A stretch of DNA of 64,000 nucleotides from NCBI RefSeq assembly GCF_014873755.1, contig NZ_JADBEG010000001.1, positions 4,404,501-4,468,500 on the forward strand. Reading direction: 5' to 3'. Below the pieces are notes generated by a model, which ran no database searches, was not told the origin of the DNA, and saw nothing but the letters and a program-made list of their open reading frames with translations. Positions 1-13,801 of the stretch are shown here, in pieces (the first letter of the stretch is position 1; every line of letters starts with the position of its first letter). The stretch is from Amycolatopsis lexingtonensis (GTDB lineage: Bacteria; Actinomycetota; Actinomycetes; Mycobacteriales; Pseudonocardiaceae). The position numbers and the translations under genes were made by a program.

Positions 1-2
1 GC

Positions 3-206
3 CACCTCCGCCTGGAAGCCGACTGGCTGCAGACGATCCGCACCGACCCCCGGCTCCCCCGCGGCCTCCTGCCCGACGACTGGCCCGCGGAGCCGGCCCA
101 GGACCTCTTCCGCGGCGCGAGCACCGAACTGAAGCGCGCGGCGCAAACGATCGCCGCCGGCATCCTCGACACGATCCCCGAAGAGCAGGACGGAGAAGAC
201 GGCTAA
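3..206 (+). CDS. PaaX-like transcriptional regulator, C-terminal fragment
   Basis: The window opens inside this gene; reading from base 3 gives 67 residues ending in a TAA stop. The tail contains LPRGLLPDDWPAEPA followed by an LFRGA segment, which resembles the C-terminal domain of PaaX-type (phenylacetate-responsive) repressors, where a P-x-LP-x-x-LLP-x-DWPG-like block is typical. The DNA-binding domain lies outside the window, so its ligand and targets cannot be judged. It runs towards priA, whose stop is only 9 bases away, so the two genes converge with almost no space for a terminator. Confidence 0.6.
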   Translation, partial: HLRLEADWLQTIRTDPRLPRGLLPDDWPAEPAQDLFRGASTELKRAAQTIAAGILDTIPEEQDGEDG

Positions 207-215
207 CGGCCTTCC

Positions 216-2312
216 TCAGATGAGCTCCAGCGGGTCCAGCTGGACGCGGATCGGTTCCGTCGCCTTCTTCGCGTCCCGCCGGGCCGCCGCCGCGTGGATC
301 GAGGCCGCCAGTGCCTTGCCGTCGGCGCGGGACACCCGGACCAGTGCCCGTTCCCGTTCCGCGTTGCCCTCGTCGTCGATCTCGCCCAGCGGGACCGGGC
401 CCAGCACCTCGCCGGTGTCCGGCAGCGGGAGGTCGGCCAGGAAGCCGGCGACGGCGTCCGGGGTGCCCTCCACGCTCGCCATCCGCATCGACGGCGGGAA
501 ACCCAGCTCGCGGCGCTCGCCCAGCTCCTGGCCCGCGTGCCACGCCGGGTCCCAGCGGACCAGGGCCTGGACCACCGGCAGGCCCGCCTCCGCGCCGACG
601 ATCACCCGGCCGCCCTCGGCCGACGGCCGGACCAGGGCCGCCGCGGCCATCCAGCGGCGCAGGGTTTCCTCCGCCGCCCGCAGGTCCTGGCGGCCGAGGA
701 GGGCCCAGCCGTCCAGGAGCAGCGCCGCGCCGTAGCCGCCTTCGGCCACCGGTTCCGCTCCCGGGGTGCAGACCACCAGTGCCGGTTTGCCCGGGACCGA
801 GGACAGCACCTCCGCCGCGCCCGAGGTGCGGACCGGAATGCCCGGGAACGCGCGGCCGAGCTCCTCCGCCGTGCGCTTGGCGCCGACGATCACCGCCCGC
901 AGCCGCACCGAACCGCACGCCGTGCAGCGGAACGCCGTTTCCGGGACGCCGCACCAGCGGCAGGCCGGGGGTTTCGGCTGCCCGTCGATCGAGCCGCCCG
1001 GCAGGGACAGCGGGCCCGCGCAGCGGCGGCAGTGGGCGGGCGTGCGGCAGTTCCCGCAGGCCAGGCCCGGGACGTAGCCGCGGCGCGGGACCTGGACCAG
1101 CGCCGGGTGCCCGGCCGCGAACGCCTGGCGCGCGGCCTCGAACGCCACCGCCGGGAGGCGCGCCACCCGCGCGGCTTCGTCGCGGGCGACGTCGAAGTCC
1201 TCGCCGACCGGCGTGACGCGCGGGGCGGCCGCCCGCAGCACCGTGCGGTCGGCCAGGACCGGCTGCGCCCAGCCGGACTCGACGAGCAGCTGGGCCTCGG
1301 CCGTGCGGGCGAACCCGCCTACCAGCAGGGACGACTTCGTCGTGTGCGCGCGGTCCATCAGCACGTCCCGGACGTGCGGGTACGGCGCGTGCTGGTCGAG
1401 GTGCAGGTCGTCGCCGTCGTCCCAGACGACGAACAGGCCGGGGTCGTGGACCGGCGCGAACATCGCCGCCCGCGTGCCGACCACCACCCGCACCGCGCCG
1501 CGCAGCACGGCCAGCCACCGCCGGTACCGCTCGGCGGGCCCGAGCCCGGCGATCAGCGCCACGACGGCTTCTTCGCCCAGCAACTCGGCGCACGCGTCGT
1601 GCACGCGGGTCAGGTCGCGGTGGTCCGGCACGACCAGCACCGCGCCGCGGCCGGACGCCGCCACCGTGCCGGCCGCCTCGGCCAGCCGGCGCGGCCAATC
1701 CTCGCCCGGCAGGGCCTGCCAGACGGCGTTCGCGGGCTTCCCCTCGGCGAGCGCCTCCAGGAACGCCGGGCCACGCTGGTACCGCGTCCAGGCTTCGGTG
1801 TCCGGCGCGTCCGGCACAGCCGCGGGCGCCACCGGCGGCTCCGCCTCGGCCTTCGCGTGCCGGGGCGGGATGGCGAGCCGCAGGACGTCCGACAGCGTGC
1901 CGCCGTAGCGGTCGGCCACCGCCCGGCACAGCGCGTGCAACGACGGCGGCAGCACCGGCTCGGCCGAGGTCACGCGGTCCAGGAACGCCAGCTTCCGGTC
2001 GTACTCGCTGGATTCGCCGCGCTCGATCAGGTAGCCGTCGACGAGCTGCCCGGCGAACCGGACGCGCACCCGGCACCCGGGCACCGCGGTCTCGTGCAGC
2101 TTCTCGGGCACGAGGTAGTCGAAGGTGCGGTCCAGGTGCGCCAGCGGGATGTCGACGACGATCCGCGCGACCGGCCGCTCGGGCGCCGGAGATTGCGCCC
2201 CCTTGGCCTTCTCCCCCGGCTTCGGCTTCTTCCGGGCACGCGAAGGCGCCGCCTTGCTTGCAGGCGGCTTCTCGGGAAGCTCCCAGAGAGCGGCGGGCTC
2301 GGAACTACTCAC
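216..2312 (-). CDS. priA: Probable primosomal protein N' (PriA), helicase-inactive actinobacterial type
   Basis: The 698-residue protein recognises replication forks and helps reload the replisome. It has the PriA N-terminal 3'-DNA-binding fold (around residues 45-130), a helicase-like core, and a cysteine-rich zinc region with CGNC, CRRC, CRWC and CTAC pairs around residues 415-465. No Walker A GxGKT motif is visible, and the DEAH-box position reads DDGD, as in other actinobacterial PriA proteins that are thought to lack helicase activity. The first ~50 residues are a Lys/Pro/Ala-rich extension. It is the last gene of the leftward mihF-gmk-rpoZ-coaBC-metK-priA series, separated from metK by a strong hairpin. 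Confidence 0.9.
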   Translation of the reverse strand: MSSSEPAALWELPEKPPASKAAPSRARKKPKPGEKAKGAQSPAPERPVARIVVDIPLAHLDRTFDYLVPEKLHETAVPGCRVRVRFAGQLVDGYLIERGESSEYDRKLAFLDRVTSAEPVLPPSLHALCRAVADRYGGTLSDVLRLAIPPRHAKAEAEPPVAPAAVPDAPDTEAWTRYQRGPAFLEALAEGKPANAVWQALPGEDWPRRLAEAAGTVAASGRGAVLVVPDHRDLTRVHDACAELLGEEAVVALIAGLGPAERYRRWLAVLRGAVRVVVGTRAAMFAPVHDPGLFVVWDDGDDLHLDQHAPYPHVRDVLMDRAHTTKSSLLVGGFARTAEAQLLVESGWAQPVLADRTVLRAAAPRVTPVGEDFDVARDEAARVARLPAVAFEAARQAFAAGHPALVQVPRRGYVPGLACGNCRTPAHCRRCAGPLSLPGGSIDGQPKPPACRWCGVPETAFRCTACGSVRLRAVIVGAKRTAEELGRAFPGIPVRTSGAAEVLSSVPGKPALVVCTPGAEPVAEGGYGAALLLDGWALLGRQDLRAAEETLRRWMAAAALVRPSAEGGRVIVGAEAGLPVVQALVRWDPAWHAGQELGERRELGFPPSMRMASVEGTPDAVAGFLADLPLPDTGEVLGPVPLGEIDDEGNAERERALVRVSRADGKALAASIHAAAARRDAKKATEPIRVQLDPLELI

Positions 2313-2360
2313 GCCACTGATCTCTACCAGACCCCTCCGACAACCCCGACGCCGAACGCC

Positions 2361-2407
2361 GTGAAGGCCTCCTTACCGGGCATAAAAGCCGGTAAGGAGG
2401 CCTTCAC
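2361..2407. terminator. Perfect 19-bp inverted repeat between metK and priA
   Basis: GTGAAGGCCTCCTTACCGG (2361-2379) is repeated as its exact complement at 2389-2407 around a 9-base loop. It lies directly after the metK stop and before priA. It could terminate or attenuate metK transcripts, although there is no long T run. Near-identical intergenic hairpins are, from memory, common in Amycolatopsis genomes, so it may equally be a repeat-family member. Confidence 0.75.
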
Positions 2408-2417
2408 GGACTTCAGG

Positions 2418-3620
<1,203 letters not shown>

Positions 3621-3713
3621 GGTGGCCGTCACTTCCTCACCTAGACGTCGGATGCCCGGAAAGTTAGGCACCCCTTACCAGTGCAAGCGTACTGACTATC
3701 GCTCCAGGGACAG

Positions 3714-4934
3714 TCAACGCTTCATGAAGCTCACAACAGCGTCCCACACCATGGACGCCAGTTCCGCTTTCTGCACGAGAGGTAGGGGTTTTTCCGTGGA
3801 ATCGGCCCCTAGGAGCCAGCCCGAATTGTCCTCGGTGCCGAACGCCTTGCCGTCCCCGACGGCGTTGACGACCAGCAGGTCCGCGCCTTTGCGCTTGAGC
3901 TTCGCGCGGGCGTGGTCGAGGACGCTGCCGTGCTCGTCGCCGGTTTCCGCGGCGAAGCCGACGACGACCTGCCCGGCTCGCCGGTTTCGCACCAGTTCGG
4001 CCAGGATGTCCGCGTTGCGGTCGAGGGTGATCACCGGGTCCGGCTGGTCGTCGGACTTCTTGATCTTGTGGTCGGCCCGGTTCGCCGGCCGGAAGTCGGC
4101 GACGGCGGCGGCCATCACGACGACGTCCGCGGACTGGGACGCGGCGTGCACGGCCTGCCGCAGCTCCTCGGCGGTCGACACGTGCTGCACGGTCGCGCCC
4201 GCCGGGTCCGGCAGGGCGACGGTGTGCGCGGTGACCAGGGTGACGTCGGCGCCGCGCTGGGCGGCGACGCGGGCCAGCGCGTAGCCCTGCTTGCCGGAGG
4301 AGCGGTTGCCCAGGTAGCGGACCGGGTCGAGCGGCTCGCGGGTCCCGCCGGCCGACACGACGACGCGGACGCCTTCGAGGTCGCGCGGGAGGGCGTCCGG
4401 GCGGGCCAGCAGCAGCTTGGCGAGGTCGACGATCTCGGCGGGGTTCGCCAGGCGGCCCTTGCCGGTGTCGACGCCGGTCAGCCGGCCGGAGTCCGGCTCG
4501 GTGACGATCACGCCGCGCGAGCGCAGCAGGGCGACGTTGTCGCGGGTCGCGGGGTGCTCCCACATCTCCGTGTGCATCGCCGGGAAGAAGGCGACCGGGC
4601 ACCGGGCGGTGAGCAGGGTGTTCGTCAGCAGGTCGTCCGCGAGGCCGTGGGCGGCCTTGGCGAGCAGGTTCGCCGTGGCCGGGACGACCAGGACGAGGTC
4701 GGCTTCCTTGCCGACGCGGACGTGCTGCACCTCGGGCACCTCGGTGAACACGCCGGTGTGCACCGGGTGCCCCGAGAGAGCCTCGAAGGTCGCCGCGCCG
4801 ACGAAGTTCAGCGCGGCTTCGGTGGGGACCACGCGGACGTCGTGACCGGATTCGGTCAGCCCGCGCAGCACCTCACAGGCCTTGTAGGCGGCGATGCCGC
4901 CGCCCACGCCCAGGACGACGCGGGGCTTACTCAC
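3714..4934 (-). CDS. coaBC: Bifunctional phosphopantothenoylcysteine decarboxylase / phosphopantothenate-cysteine ligase
   Basis: The 406-residue enzyme catalyses two steps of coenzyme A synthesis. The N-terminal half is an FMN-dependent decarboxylase ([18 protein letters not shown], then the substrate-clamp [13 protein letters not shown] around residue 120). The C-terminal half is the CTP-dependent ligase ([19 protein letters not shown], then the [12 protein letters not shown] block). Length and domain order are normal for CoaBC/Dfp. It overlaps rpoZ by 8 bases and is probably translated from the same message. Confidence 0.95.
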   Translation of the reverse strand: MSKPRVVLGVGGGIAAYKACEVLRGLTESGHDVRVVPTEAALNFVGAATFEALSGHPVHTGVFTEVPEVQHVRVGKEADLVLVVPATANLLAKAAHGLADDLLTNTLLTARCPVAFFPAMHTEMWEHPATRDNVALLRSRGVIVTEPDSGRLTGVDTGKGRLANPAEIVDLAKLLLARPDALPRDLEGVRVVVSAGGTREPLDPVRYLGNRSSGKQGYALARVAAQRGADVTLVTAHTVALPDPAGATVQHVSTAEELRQAVHAASQSADVVVMAAAVADFRPANRADHKIKKSDDQPDPVITLDRNADILAELVRNRRAGQVVVGFAAETGDEHGSVLDHARAKLKRKGADLLVVNAVGDGKAFGTEDNSGWLLGADSTEKPLPLVQKAELASMVWDAVVSFMKR

Positions 4935-5196
4935 CCTCGGTGTGCTCGAGCAGGCCGCCGTGGATCTCGCGCAGCGCGATCGAGAGCGGCTTCTCGCGCG
5001 GGCCCGGCTCGACGAGCGGGCCGACGTACTCCAGCAGGCCCTCGCCCAGCTGGGCGTAGTAGTCGTTGATCTGGCGGGCGCGCTTGGCCGAGTAGATCAC
5101 CAGCGCGTACTTCGAGCTGACCTTCTCGAGCAGGTCGTCGATCGGGGGGTTGGTGATGCCCTCGAGCTCTTCGGTCAAGGCCACTTGGCTGGTCAC
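4927..5196 (-). CDS. rpoZ: RNA polymerase omega subunit
   Basis: This 89-residue protein is the small accessory subunit that helps fold the beta-prime chain of RNA polymerase. It has the omega-family pattern [21 protein letters not shown] near the N-terminus and [16 protein letters not shown] further on. It overlaps gmk upstream by 4 bases (ATGA type) and coaBC downstream by 8, so expression is tightly tied to both. This gmk-rpoZ-coaBC order is conserved across actinobacteria. Confidence 0.95.
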   Translation of the reverse strand: MTSQVALTEELEGITNPPIDDLLEKVSSKYALVIYSAKRARQINDYYAQLGEGLLEYVGPLVEPGPREKPLSIALREIHGGLLEHTEGE

Positions 5197-5846
5197 TCGT
5201 GGTGCTCCGCATCTTCGGAAGACTGATCAGTAATCAAGTTTAGCAAGTGCTCGGCGGCCTCCCGCACGTCGGCGTTGACGACGCGGTGGTCGAACTCCCC
5301 CGCCGCCGCCAGCTCGCGCTCCGCTTCGGCCAGCCGGGCCTGCACGGCGGCCTCGCTTTCGGTGCCGCGCCCGGTGAGCCGGCCGACCAGTTCCTCCCAG
5401 GACGGCGGCATCAGCATCACCAGCCGGGCCTCCGGCATCGCCGCACGGACCTGGCGGGCGCCCTGCAGCTCGATCTCCAGGACGGCCGGGCGGCCCTCGG
5501 CGAGGGCCTTCTCGACCGGTTCGCGCGGGGTGCCGTAGCGGTTGCCCGCGAACTCGGCCCACTCCAGGAGCCTGCCGTCGGCGACCATGGCGTCGAACTC
5601 CGCCCGGTCGACGAAGTGGTAGTGCGCCCCGTCGATCTCACCGGGGCGTGCCGCACGCGTGGTCACCGAGACGCTGAACCAGACGTCGGGCTCCAGCTTC
5701 CGCAGCTCGCCCACCACGCTCGACTTCCCGACCCCCGAAGGCCCCGATACGACGGTGAGCCGGTGCCGGGGGAGGTCCCCCGTCACCGGCTCACTGCCGC
5801 GGTCGGCGCCCCGGTTCACCGGGTAGTCACGACCGGCGCCGTTCAC
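5193..5846 (-). CDS. gmk: Guanylate kinase
   Basis: It phosphorylates GMP to GDP with ATP. The P-loop GPSGVGKSS lies near residue 35, followed by the GMP-binding segment [19 protein letters not shown] and the lid region with [18 protein letters not shown]. An N-terminal extension of about 25 residues precedes the core, so a start further downstream (for example the GTG of [10 protein letters not shown]) is possible. The ORF overlaps mihF by 4 bases and rpoZ by 4 bases, which supports the longer start. Confidence 0.95.
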   Translation of the reverse strand: MNGAGRDYPVNRGADRGSEPVTGDLPRHRLTVVSGPSGVGKSSVVGELRKLEPDVWFSVSVTTRAARPGEIDGAHYHFVDRAEFDAMVADGRLLEWAEFAGNRYGTPREPVEKALAEGRPAVLEIELQGARQVRAAMPEARLVMLMPPSWEELVGRLTGRGTESEAAVQARLAEAERELAAAGEFDHRVVNADVREAAEHLLNLITDQSSEDAEHHE

Positions 5847-6160
5847 TCGCCGCTGAACTCGGCCAGCAGCGCCTTGCGCTGCCGGTCGCCGAGGCCGCGG
5901 AGGCGACGGCTGGGGGCGATCTCCAGTCGTTCCATGGTCTGCTGCGCGCGGACCTTGCCGACGCCCGGAAGGGCCTCGAGCAGAGCCGAAACCTTCATCT
6001 TGCCGAGGACTTCGTTCTCCTCGGCCTGCTTCAGCACGTCGACCAGAGTGGTACCGCCCCGCTTCAGCCGCTCCTTCAGCTCAGCACGGATGCGGCGGGC
6101 GGCGGCGGCCTTCTCCAGCGCCGCAGCGCGCTGTTCCTCTGTCAGCTGGGGAAGTGCCAC
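5843..6160 (-). CDS. mihF: Actinobacterial integration host factor MihF
   Basis: This 105-residue DNA-binding protein is the actinobacterial integration host factor, a nucleoid protein unrelated to proteobacterial IHF. The helix-two-turn-helix region reads [19 protein letters not shown] and then [15 protein letters not shown]. The GTG start at 6160 has a GGAGG ribosome binding site five bases upstream. It overlaps gmk by 4 bases, and the pairing mihF-gmk is a signature of actinobacteria. Confidence 0.95.
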   Translation of the reverse strand: MALPQLTEEQRAAALEKAAAARRIRAELKERLKRGGTTLVDVLKQAEENEVLGKMKVSALLEALPGVGKVRAQQTMERLEIAPSRRLRGLGDRQRKALLAEFSGE

Positions 6161-6267
6161 GTTTTCCTCCGGTAGTTCTCAAATCTGGGTGGGTGACGCG
6201 ACGGTACCCACCCGTGAGCACCGGCCACAATGCGGGGGTGCCTGGTGGGGGCCCGTTCCGGGCCCTG

Positions 6268-7112
6268 CTATTGGCCGTTTTCCTGCGGGTCGGCCAGCAC
6301 TTCGGCGACCCGTTCGACCGCTTGGCGCAAAGCCTGTTGCTCCGGACCGTGCTTCAGGATGTCGCGGGACGACGCGGGCAGCACGCCGGGCAGCGAAGGG
6401 CCGAAAAGGGCCTTCAAATCGGCCGCAGTGGCTCCCTGAGCCCCGAAACCGGGCGCCAGCACCGGTCCGTTCAGCCGCGAGAGATCGAGTTCCCCCGGCG
6501 AAATGGTGGCCCCGACGACGACACCCACATCGCCGAGCGGTTCCGCTCCGTCGTTGAGCGCCGCCGCCGAGTCGACGATCGCCTGCGCCACCGTGCGCCC
6601 GTCGGGCAGCTTCGCGTTCTGCACTTCGGCCGCTTCGGGGTTCGAAGTCCGGGCAAGCACGAAGATGCCGCGCCCCGCCGAGACCGCCGTGGCGGCGCAC
6701 TGCTCCAGCGAGCCGAACCCGAGGTACGGCGAAACGGTGATGGCGTCGGCCGCGATCGCGGCGCCGTCGGCCACGTATGCCGCGGTGTACGCCGCCATCG
6801 TGGAGCCGATGTCGCCGCGCTTGACGTCCAGCAGCACCAGCGCGCCCGCCGCACGGGCGGTCTCCACCACCCGTTCCAGCACCCGGACACCGGCGGAGCC
6901 GAAACTTTCGAAGAACGCCGACTGCGGCTTCACGATCGCCGTGCGGGCCGCCAGCACCTCCGTGGCGGACAGCGCGAACCGTTCCAGGCCCGAAGCGTCC
7001 ACCGGGAGCCCCCAGGCCTCGAGCAGGCCCGGGTGGGGGTCGATGCCGGCGCACAGCGGGCCGCGGGCCGCGACGGCCTTGGCCAGCCGCGCCCCGAACC
7101 GCTCCCCCGCCG

Positions 7113-7116
<4 letters not shown>
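6268..7116 (-). CDS. pyrF: Orotidine 5'-phosphate decarboxylase
   Basis: It makes UMP from orotidine monophosphate, the last step of de novo UMP synthesis. The 282-residue chain carries the catalytic [14 protein letters not shown] block, CAGIDPHP near the N-terminus and [12 protein letters not shown] near the C-terminus, typical of the group 2 enzymes of actinobacteria. The start is GTG 7116, which overlaps the carB stop by 4 bases (GTGA). It is the last gene of the pyr operon; a 107-base gap separates it from mihF. Confidence 0.95.
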
Positions 7117-10426
<3,310 letters not shown>

Positions 10427-10427
<1 letters not shown>

Positions 10428-11023
10428 CAGTTTCCTTCTTTCACCAGGCGCCGCAGACCGTCGCGGAAGACCTGGAAGCTTTTGGATCGGTTGTTCTCGA
10501 TGTCCATGTGGGGCGCGATCGCTTCGGCCGCTGCCACCTTCGGCAGGCGATCCCGGAGGTATCCCTTGGATCGCAGAAGATCCTCCAGAGCGCGTGACGC
10601 CTTACCGGTGTCGTCGGGATCGCGGTAGCGTGCCTGTTTGCCCAGGTCCTTCGGCACTCTGTCGTATGCCGCGCACAGGGCAGGGACATCACCGAGAAAC
10701 CAGGACTCCAGCTCATCGATCACCACGCGGTGCAGGACGAACTCAGACGGAAGTCCCGCCTCCTCGCCCACCTCGACCAGGTGGCGCTTGAGCTCCCGGC
10801 AGTCTTCGGCGTCCCGGTCGACGAGCACGACGACCCGAAGCGCTTCCCAGGAAATCCGGGCCGCGAACCCCCGCAGAATTCCGGGCAACCGCTTGAGCAG
10901 GTCCTGTTTGCCCTGAAAGCGCCGGACGGTGCAGGACACGTCCTCACCGACGATCTTCGGAACCAGCGTCTTCAACGCTGCTTCCGCCGATTGCTCTTCC
11001 ACCAGGATCTCGACGTGGATCAC
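10427..11023 (-). CDS. DUF4276 family TOPRIM-like protein
   Basis: The 198-residue protein fits the DUF4276 family, whose members are TOPRIM-like and usually sit beside an AAA/ABC-type ATPase. Visible features are an N-terminal acidic motif [11 protein letters not shown] (E9/E10, E14), the VLVDRDAED segment supplying the TOPRIM D-x-D (D69, D71), and the family ELESWFLGD block (E104, W108). No TM segment or signal peptide is seen. Start and stop overlap the ATPase by 4 bases and carB by 1. By analogy with OLD and PARIS systems it may be the nuclease or effector partner of the ATPase; that is inference. It has no evident link to carbamoyl phosphate synthesis. Confidence 0.75.
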
Positions 11024-12192
11024 CGGGGCCGCCCCGACCCGTCGAGAGGATCACCGAGGCCGAAGAACCCCTCGGTCCAGAGACTTCCCAACAGGCCTCC
11101 GCTGTCGACCATGGCCATCAGCTGAGGGATGTCCGCCGCTCGCCTGGCCCGGGCGAAGCCGAACTCGTCACGGAACAGCATCCAAACCTCGTCGGGGTGC
11201 AGAGCGTCGACGAACTCGGGGGCGTGCGTGGCGATCATGACCTGACCAGTCGCCTCCGCGCGCCGCGCATCTTCGGCGAGCCGGTAGTGCAGTTTCGGGT
11301 GGACCTGCTTCTCCGGCTCCTCGACCAGCAGCACCGAAGTGTCGGACAGGAGCGAGACCAAATAGCCGAGCAGTTGCAGCGTTCCGTCGGAGATGTTCTC
11401 CGGGGCGATGAGGTCTTTCTTGCCGTGCTCGCGCAGCCGAACGATCCAGGCGCCGTTACCCTGCTGGAACGGTTCGATGTCGTCGAAGCCCGGGACATAC
11501 CGCCGCAGCGAGGCCCGGATATTCTCCCAGTCCCGGGGATACCCGTCGCGGAGGCGCTGGACCAAAACTCCCACGTTGCGGCCGTCCGGCTTGAGCATGA
11601 ACGTCCTGTCGTCCTTCGCGCCGTTGCGCATCGCGTCGAGATTCAGGTCCGACAAGCCGATCTCGGCGATGAACCGGTGGAACTCACCGACTTCAGCCGT
11701 GTTGGCGAGCTGGCTGACCACACTCACGCCCAGCAGGTCCGGGGTAGCCAGCGAAAGCTGCGCCCCGATAGCACCGATCCCGGTGATCGCTCCGACCCCA
11801 CGCCGAAGATCCAGGGTCTCGGATGGTGCCTCAGCACCCTCCCGCCACCAGACCAGCTTCTCCTCGGCCACGACCAACTCGTCGTTGTCGTGCTCGATGA
11901 CGAGCCGGTACTCGCCCACCGCACCTCCGACACGGCAGGTCACCTCGATCTCGACCGGCCCGGCTGCGCCGTGGGTGACGATGTCGGCAGCACCTCCGCG
12001 CCGGTCCCAAGCCGAACGCAGCCCGACCCGGAACGACTCGGCGAGGAAGTCCAGCGCGTCGAAGACCGTGGACTTCCCGCTCCCGTTCGGCCCGAGCAGC
12101 GCCGTCACCGGCGTCAGCCCGTCCAGCTCGACGTCCCGGAGCACCCGGAAGTTCCGGATCCGGAGCCGCTCGATGCCGGTCGTCAGACTCAC
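11020..12192 (-). CDS. AAA/ABC-type ATPase, OLD-like (AAA_21), partner of DUF4276
   Basis: This 390-residue soluble ATPase has the ABC/SMC-like AAA_21 layout. Walker A is GPNGSGKST (residues 34-42), the signature-like motif is SDGT (268-271), Walker B is LLVEEPE ending at about residue 294, and the switch histidine is in ATHAP (H323). The N-terminal LRIRNFRVLRDVELDGLTPV strand is typical of OLD/RloC-like proteins. There is no fused TOPRIM domain; the separate DUF4276 gene supplies that fold. It overlaps carA by 4 bases (ATGA) and the DUF4276 gene by 4. The pair is plausibly an anti-phage or abortive-infection module lodged in the pyr operon. Confidence 0.8.
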   Translation of the reverse strand: MSLTTGIERLRIRNFRVLRDVELDGLTPVTALLGPNGSGKSTVFDALDFLAESFRVGLRSAWDRRGGAADIVTHGAAGPVEIEVTCRVGGAVGEYRLVIEHDNDELVVAEEKLVWWREGAEAPSETLDLRRGVGAITGIGAIGAQLSLATPDLLGVSVVSQLANTAEVGEFHRFIAEIGLSDLNLDAMRNGAKDDRTFMLKPDGRNVGVLVQRLRDGYPRDWENIRASLRRYVPGFDDIEPFQQGNGAWIVRLREHGKKDLIAPENISDGTLQLLGYLVSLLSDTSVLLVEEPEKQVHPKLHYRLAEDARRAEATGQVMIATHAPEFVDALHPDEVWMLFRDEFGFARARRAADIPQLMAMVDSGGLLGSLWTEGFFGLGDPLDGSGRPR

Positions 12193-13310
12193 GACCGCTT
12201 CTCCATGAGCGAAACGAAATCGTCGAACAGGGGGGCCGCGTCGTGCGGGCCGGCCGCGGCTTCGGGGTGGTACTGGACCGAGAACGCCGGGACGTCGAAC
12301 GCCCGCAGGCCCTCGACCGCGCCGTCGTTCGCGCAGTAGTGGCTGACCTGAGCCGCGCCGAAGGGCGACTCGAAGCGCTGCCCGGGCTCGCCTTCGAGGG
12401 CGAAGCCGTGGTTCTGCGCGGTGATCGCGACCTGCTTGGTCGCGACGTCGATCACCGGGATGTTGATGCCGCGGTGGCCGTAGCGCATCTTGTACGTCGA
12501 CAGGCCGAGCGCGCGGCCCAGGACCTGGTTGCCGAAGCAGATGCCGAACAGCGGGATCTCGCGGCCGAGGACCTGCTTGGTCAGCTCGGTGGCGTGCGTC
12601 GTCGTGGCCGGGTCGCCCGGGCCGTTCGAGAGGAACACGCCGTCCGGCTCGACCGCCAGCAGCTCGTCCAGCGTCGACGTCGAGGGCAGGACGTGCACCT
12701 CGATGCCGCGCTTGACCATCTGGCGCGGGGTGTTGGACTTGATGCCCAGGTCCAGCGCGACGACCCGGAAGCGCGTCTCGCCCTCGGCCGGGACGACGTA
12801 CGGCTTGGGCGTGGTGACCTGGCCGGCCAGGTCGGCGCCCTCCATCTTCGGGCTGGCCAGCACCTCGGCGACCATGTCGTCGACGGTGCCCAGTGCGTCA
12901 CCGGAGAAGACCCCGGCGCGCATCGCGCCGAGCTCGCGCAGGTGGCGGGTCAGCGAGCGGGTGTCGACCTCGGCGATGCCGACGATGCCCTGGCGCACCA
13001 GTTCCTCGTCCAGCGTGCGCTTGGAGCGCCAGTTGGACGGCGTGCGCGCGGGGTCGCGCACCACGTAGCCGTTGACCCAGATCCTCGAGGACTCGTCGTC
13101 CTCGTCGTTCCAGCCGGTGTTGCCGATCTGCGGCGCGGTCTGCACCACGATCTGCCCGTGGTAGGACGGGTCGGTCAGCGTTTCCTGGTAGCCGGTCATG
13201 CCGGTGCAGAACACCGCCTCGCCGAGGGTTCGCCCCTGCGCGCCGTAGGCAGCGCCGCGGAACACCCGGCCGTCTTCGAGTACCAGTGCGGCCTGAGCGC
13301 GCGCGTTCAC
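12189..13310 (-). CDS. carA: Carbamoyl phosphate synthase small subunit
   Basis: This is the glutamine amidotransferase subunit that feeds ammonia to CarB. The class I glutaminase triad is visible: the nucleophile in FGICFGNQVLG and the His/Glu pair in QYHPEAAAGP near the C-terminus. The start is GTG 13310, preceded by a GGGAGGTG ribosome binding site, giving 373 residues. It overlaps the PH-like gene upstream by 4 bases and the ATPase downstream by 4. The C-terminus is complete (DDFVSLMEKRS), so the downstream insertion did not truncate it. Confidence 0.96.
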   Translation of the reverse strand: MNARAQAALVLEDGRVFRGAAYGAQGRTLGEAVFCTGMTGYQETLTDPSYHGQIVVQTAPQIGNTGWNDEDDESSRIWVNGYVVRDPARTPSNWRSKRTLDEELVRQGIVGIAEVDTRSLTRHLRELGAMRAGVFSGDALGTVDDMVAEVLASPKMEGADLAGQVTTPKPYVVPAEGETRFRVVALDLGIKSNTPRQMVKRGIEVHVLPSTSTLDELLAVEPDGVFLSNGPGDPATTTHATELTKQVLGREIPLFGICFGNQVLGRALGLSTYKMRYGHRGINIPVIDVATKQVAITAQNHGFALEGEPGQRFESPFGAAQVSHYCANDGAVEGLRAFDVPAFSVQYHPEAAAGPHDAAPLFDDFVSLMEKRS

Positions 13311-13801
13311 TGGGCACCTCCCTTGATCTTGAGCTGTTCGATCCACTGTGGATAGTCGTCGAGGTCGTCGCCCCGGAAGCCGGTGTCGAGGTCGGCGTCG
13401 CCGAGCCGCCAGGTGAGCACCAGCAGCGCGTCCGTGCCCATCACCTTCCCGGCGATCTTCGAGTCGCGCCGGACACCGGCGACCGCGTCGCGCGGGATCC
13501 AGAAGTCCGGCGCCCCGCCACGCTCGACGGCGACGCCGCCGTCGTGGAGCCGCCAAGAAGCCGAAGTCCGCAGCCCCGCGCCGCGGGTGACGACCCGGTT
13601 CTGCCACTCCCCCGCGAACGTCGTGGCGACGTAGACGCCGGTGGACTCCAGCAGGACGGCACCCGGCTCCGAGGGGATGGCGGGGAACGGCGGCACCTGG
13701 GCGCTCTGCGAGCGGGACTTGCGGCGCCAGCCGACGTACATGCCCCACAGGCAGAGCAGGAAGAAGGCGACGATCGCCAGCACCAGCCAGAAGCGCTCCA
13801 T
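13307..13801 (-). CDS. Membrane-anchored PH-like domain protein of the pyr operon
   Basis: The 164-residue protein has one N-terminal transmembrane helix (FWLVLAIVAFFLLCLWGMYVG region, residues 4-24), a basic stop-transfer stretch RRKSRS, then a soluble domain resembling the actinobacterial PH-like/transporter domain. Homologues sit between pyrC and carA in Mycobacterium (Rv1382 position) and Streptomyces, so the linkage is old, but the role is unknown. ATG 13801 shares a base with the pyrC stop (TGATG), and the end overlaps carA by 4 bases. Confidence 0.85.
   Translation of the reverse strand: MERFWLVLAIVAFFLLCLWGMYVGWRRKSRSQSAQVPPFPAIPSEPGAVLLESTGVYVATTFAGEWQNRVVTRGAGLRTSASWRLHDGGVAVERGGAPDFWIPRDAVAGVRRDSKIAGKVMGTDALLVLTWRLGDADLDTGFRGDDLDDYPQWIEQLKIKGGAQ

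Noticed and set aside
12189..13748. carA frame extended upstream to 13748
   Set aside because: The extra 146 residues overlap the PH-like gene in another frame and are Arg-rich; GTG 13310 has a strong ribosome site and the normal CarA N-terminus.
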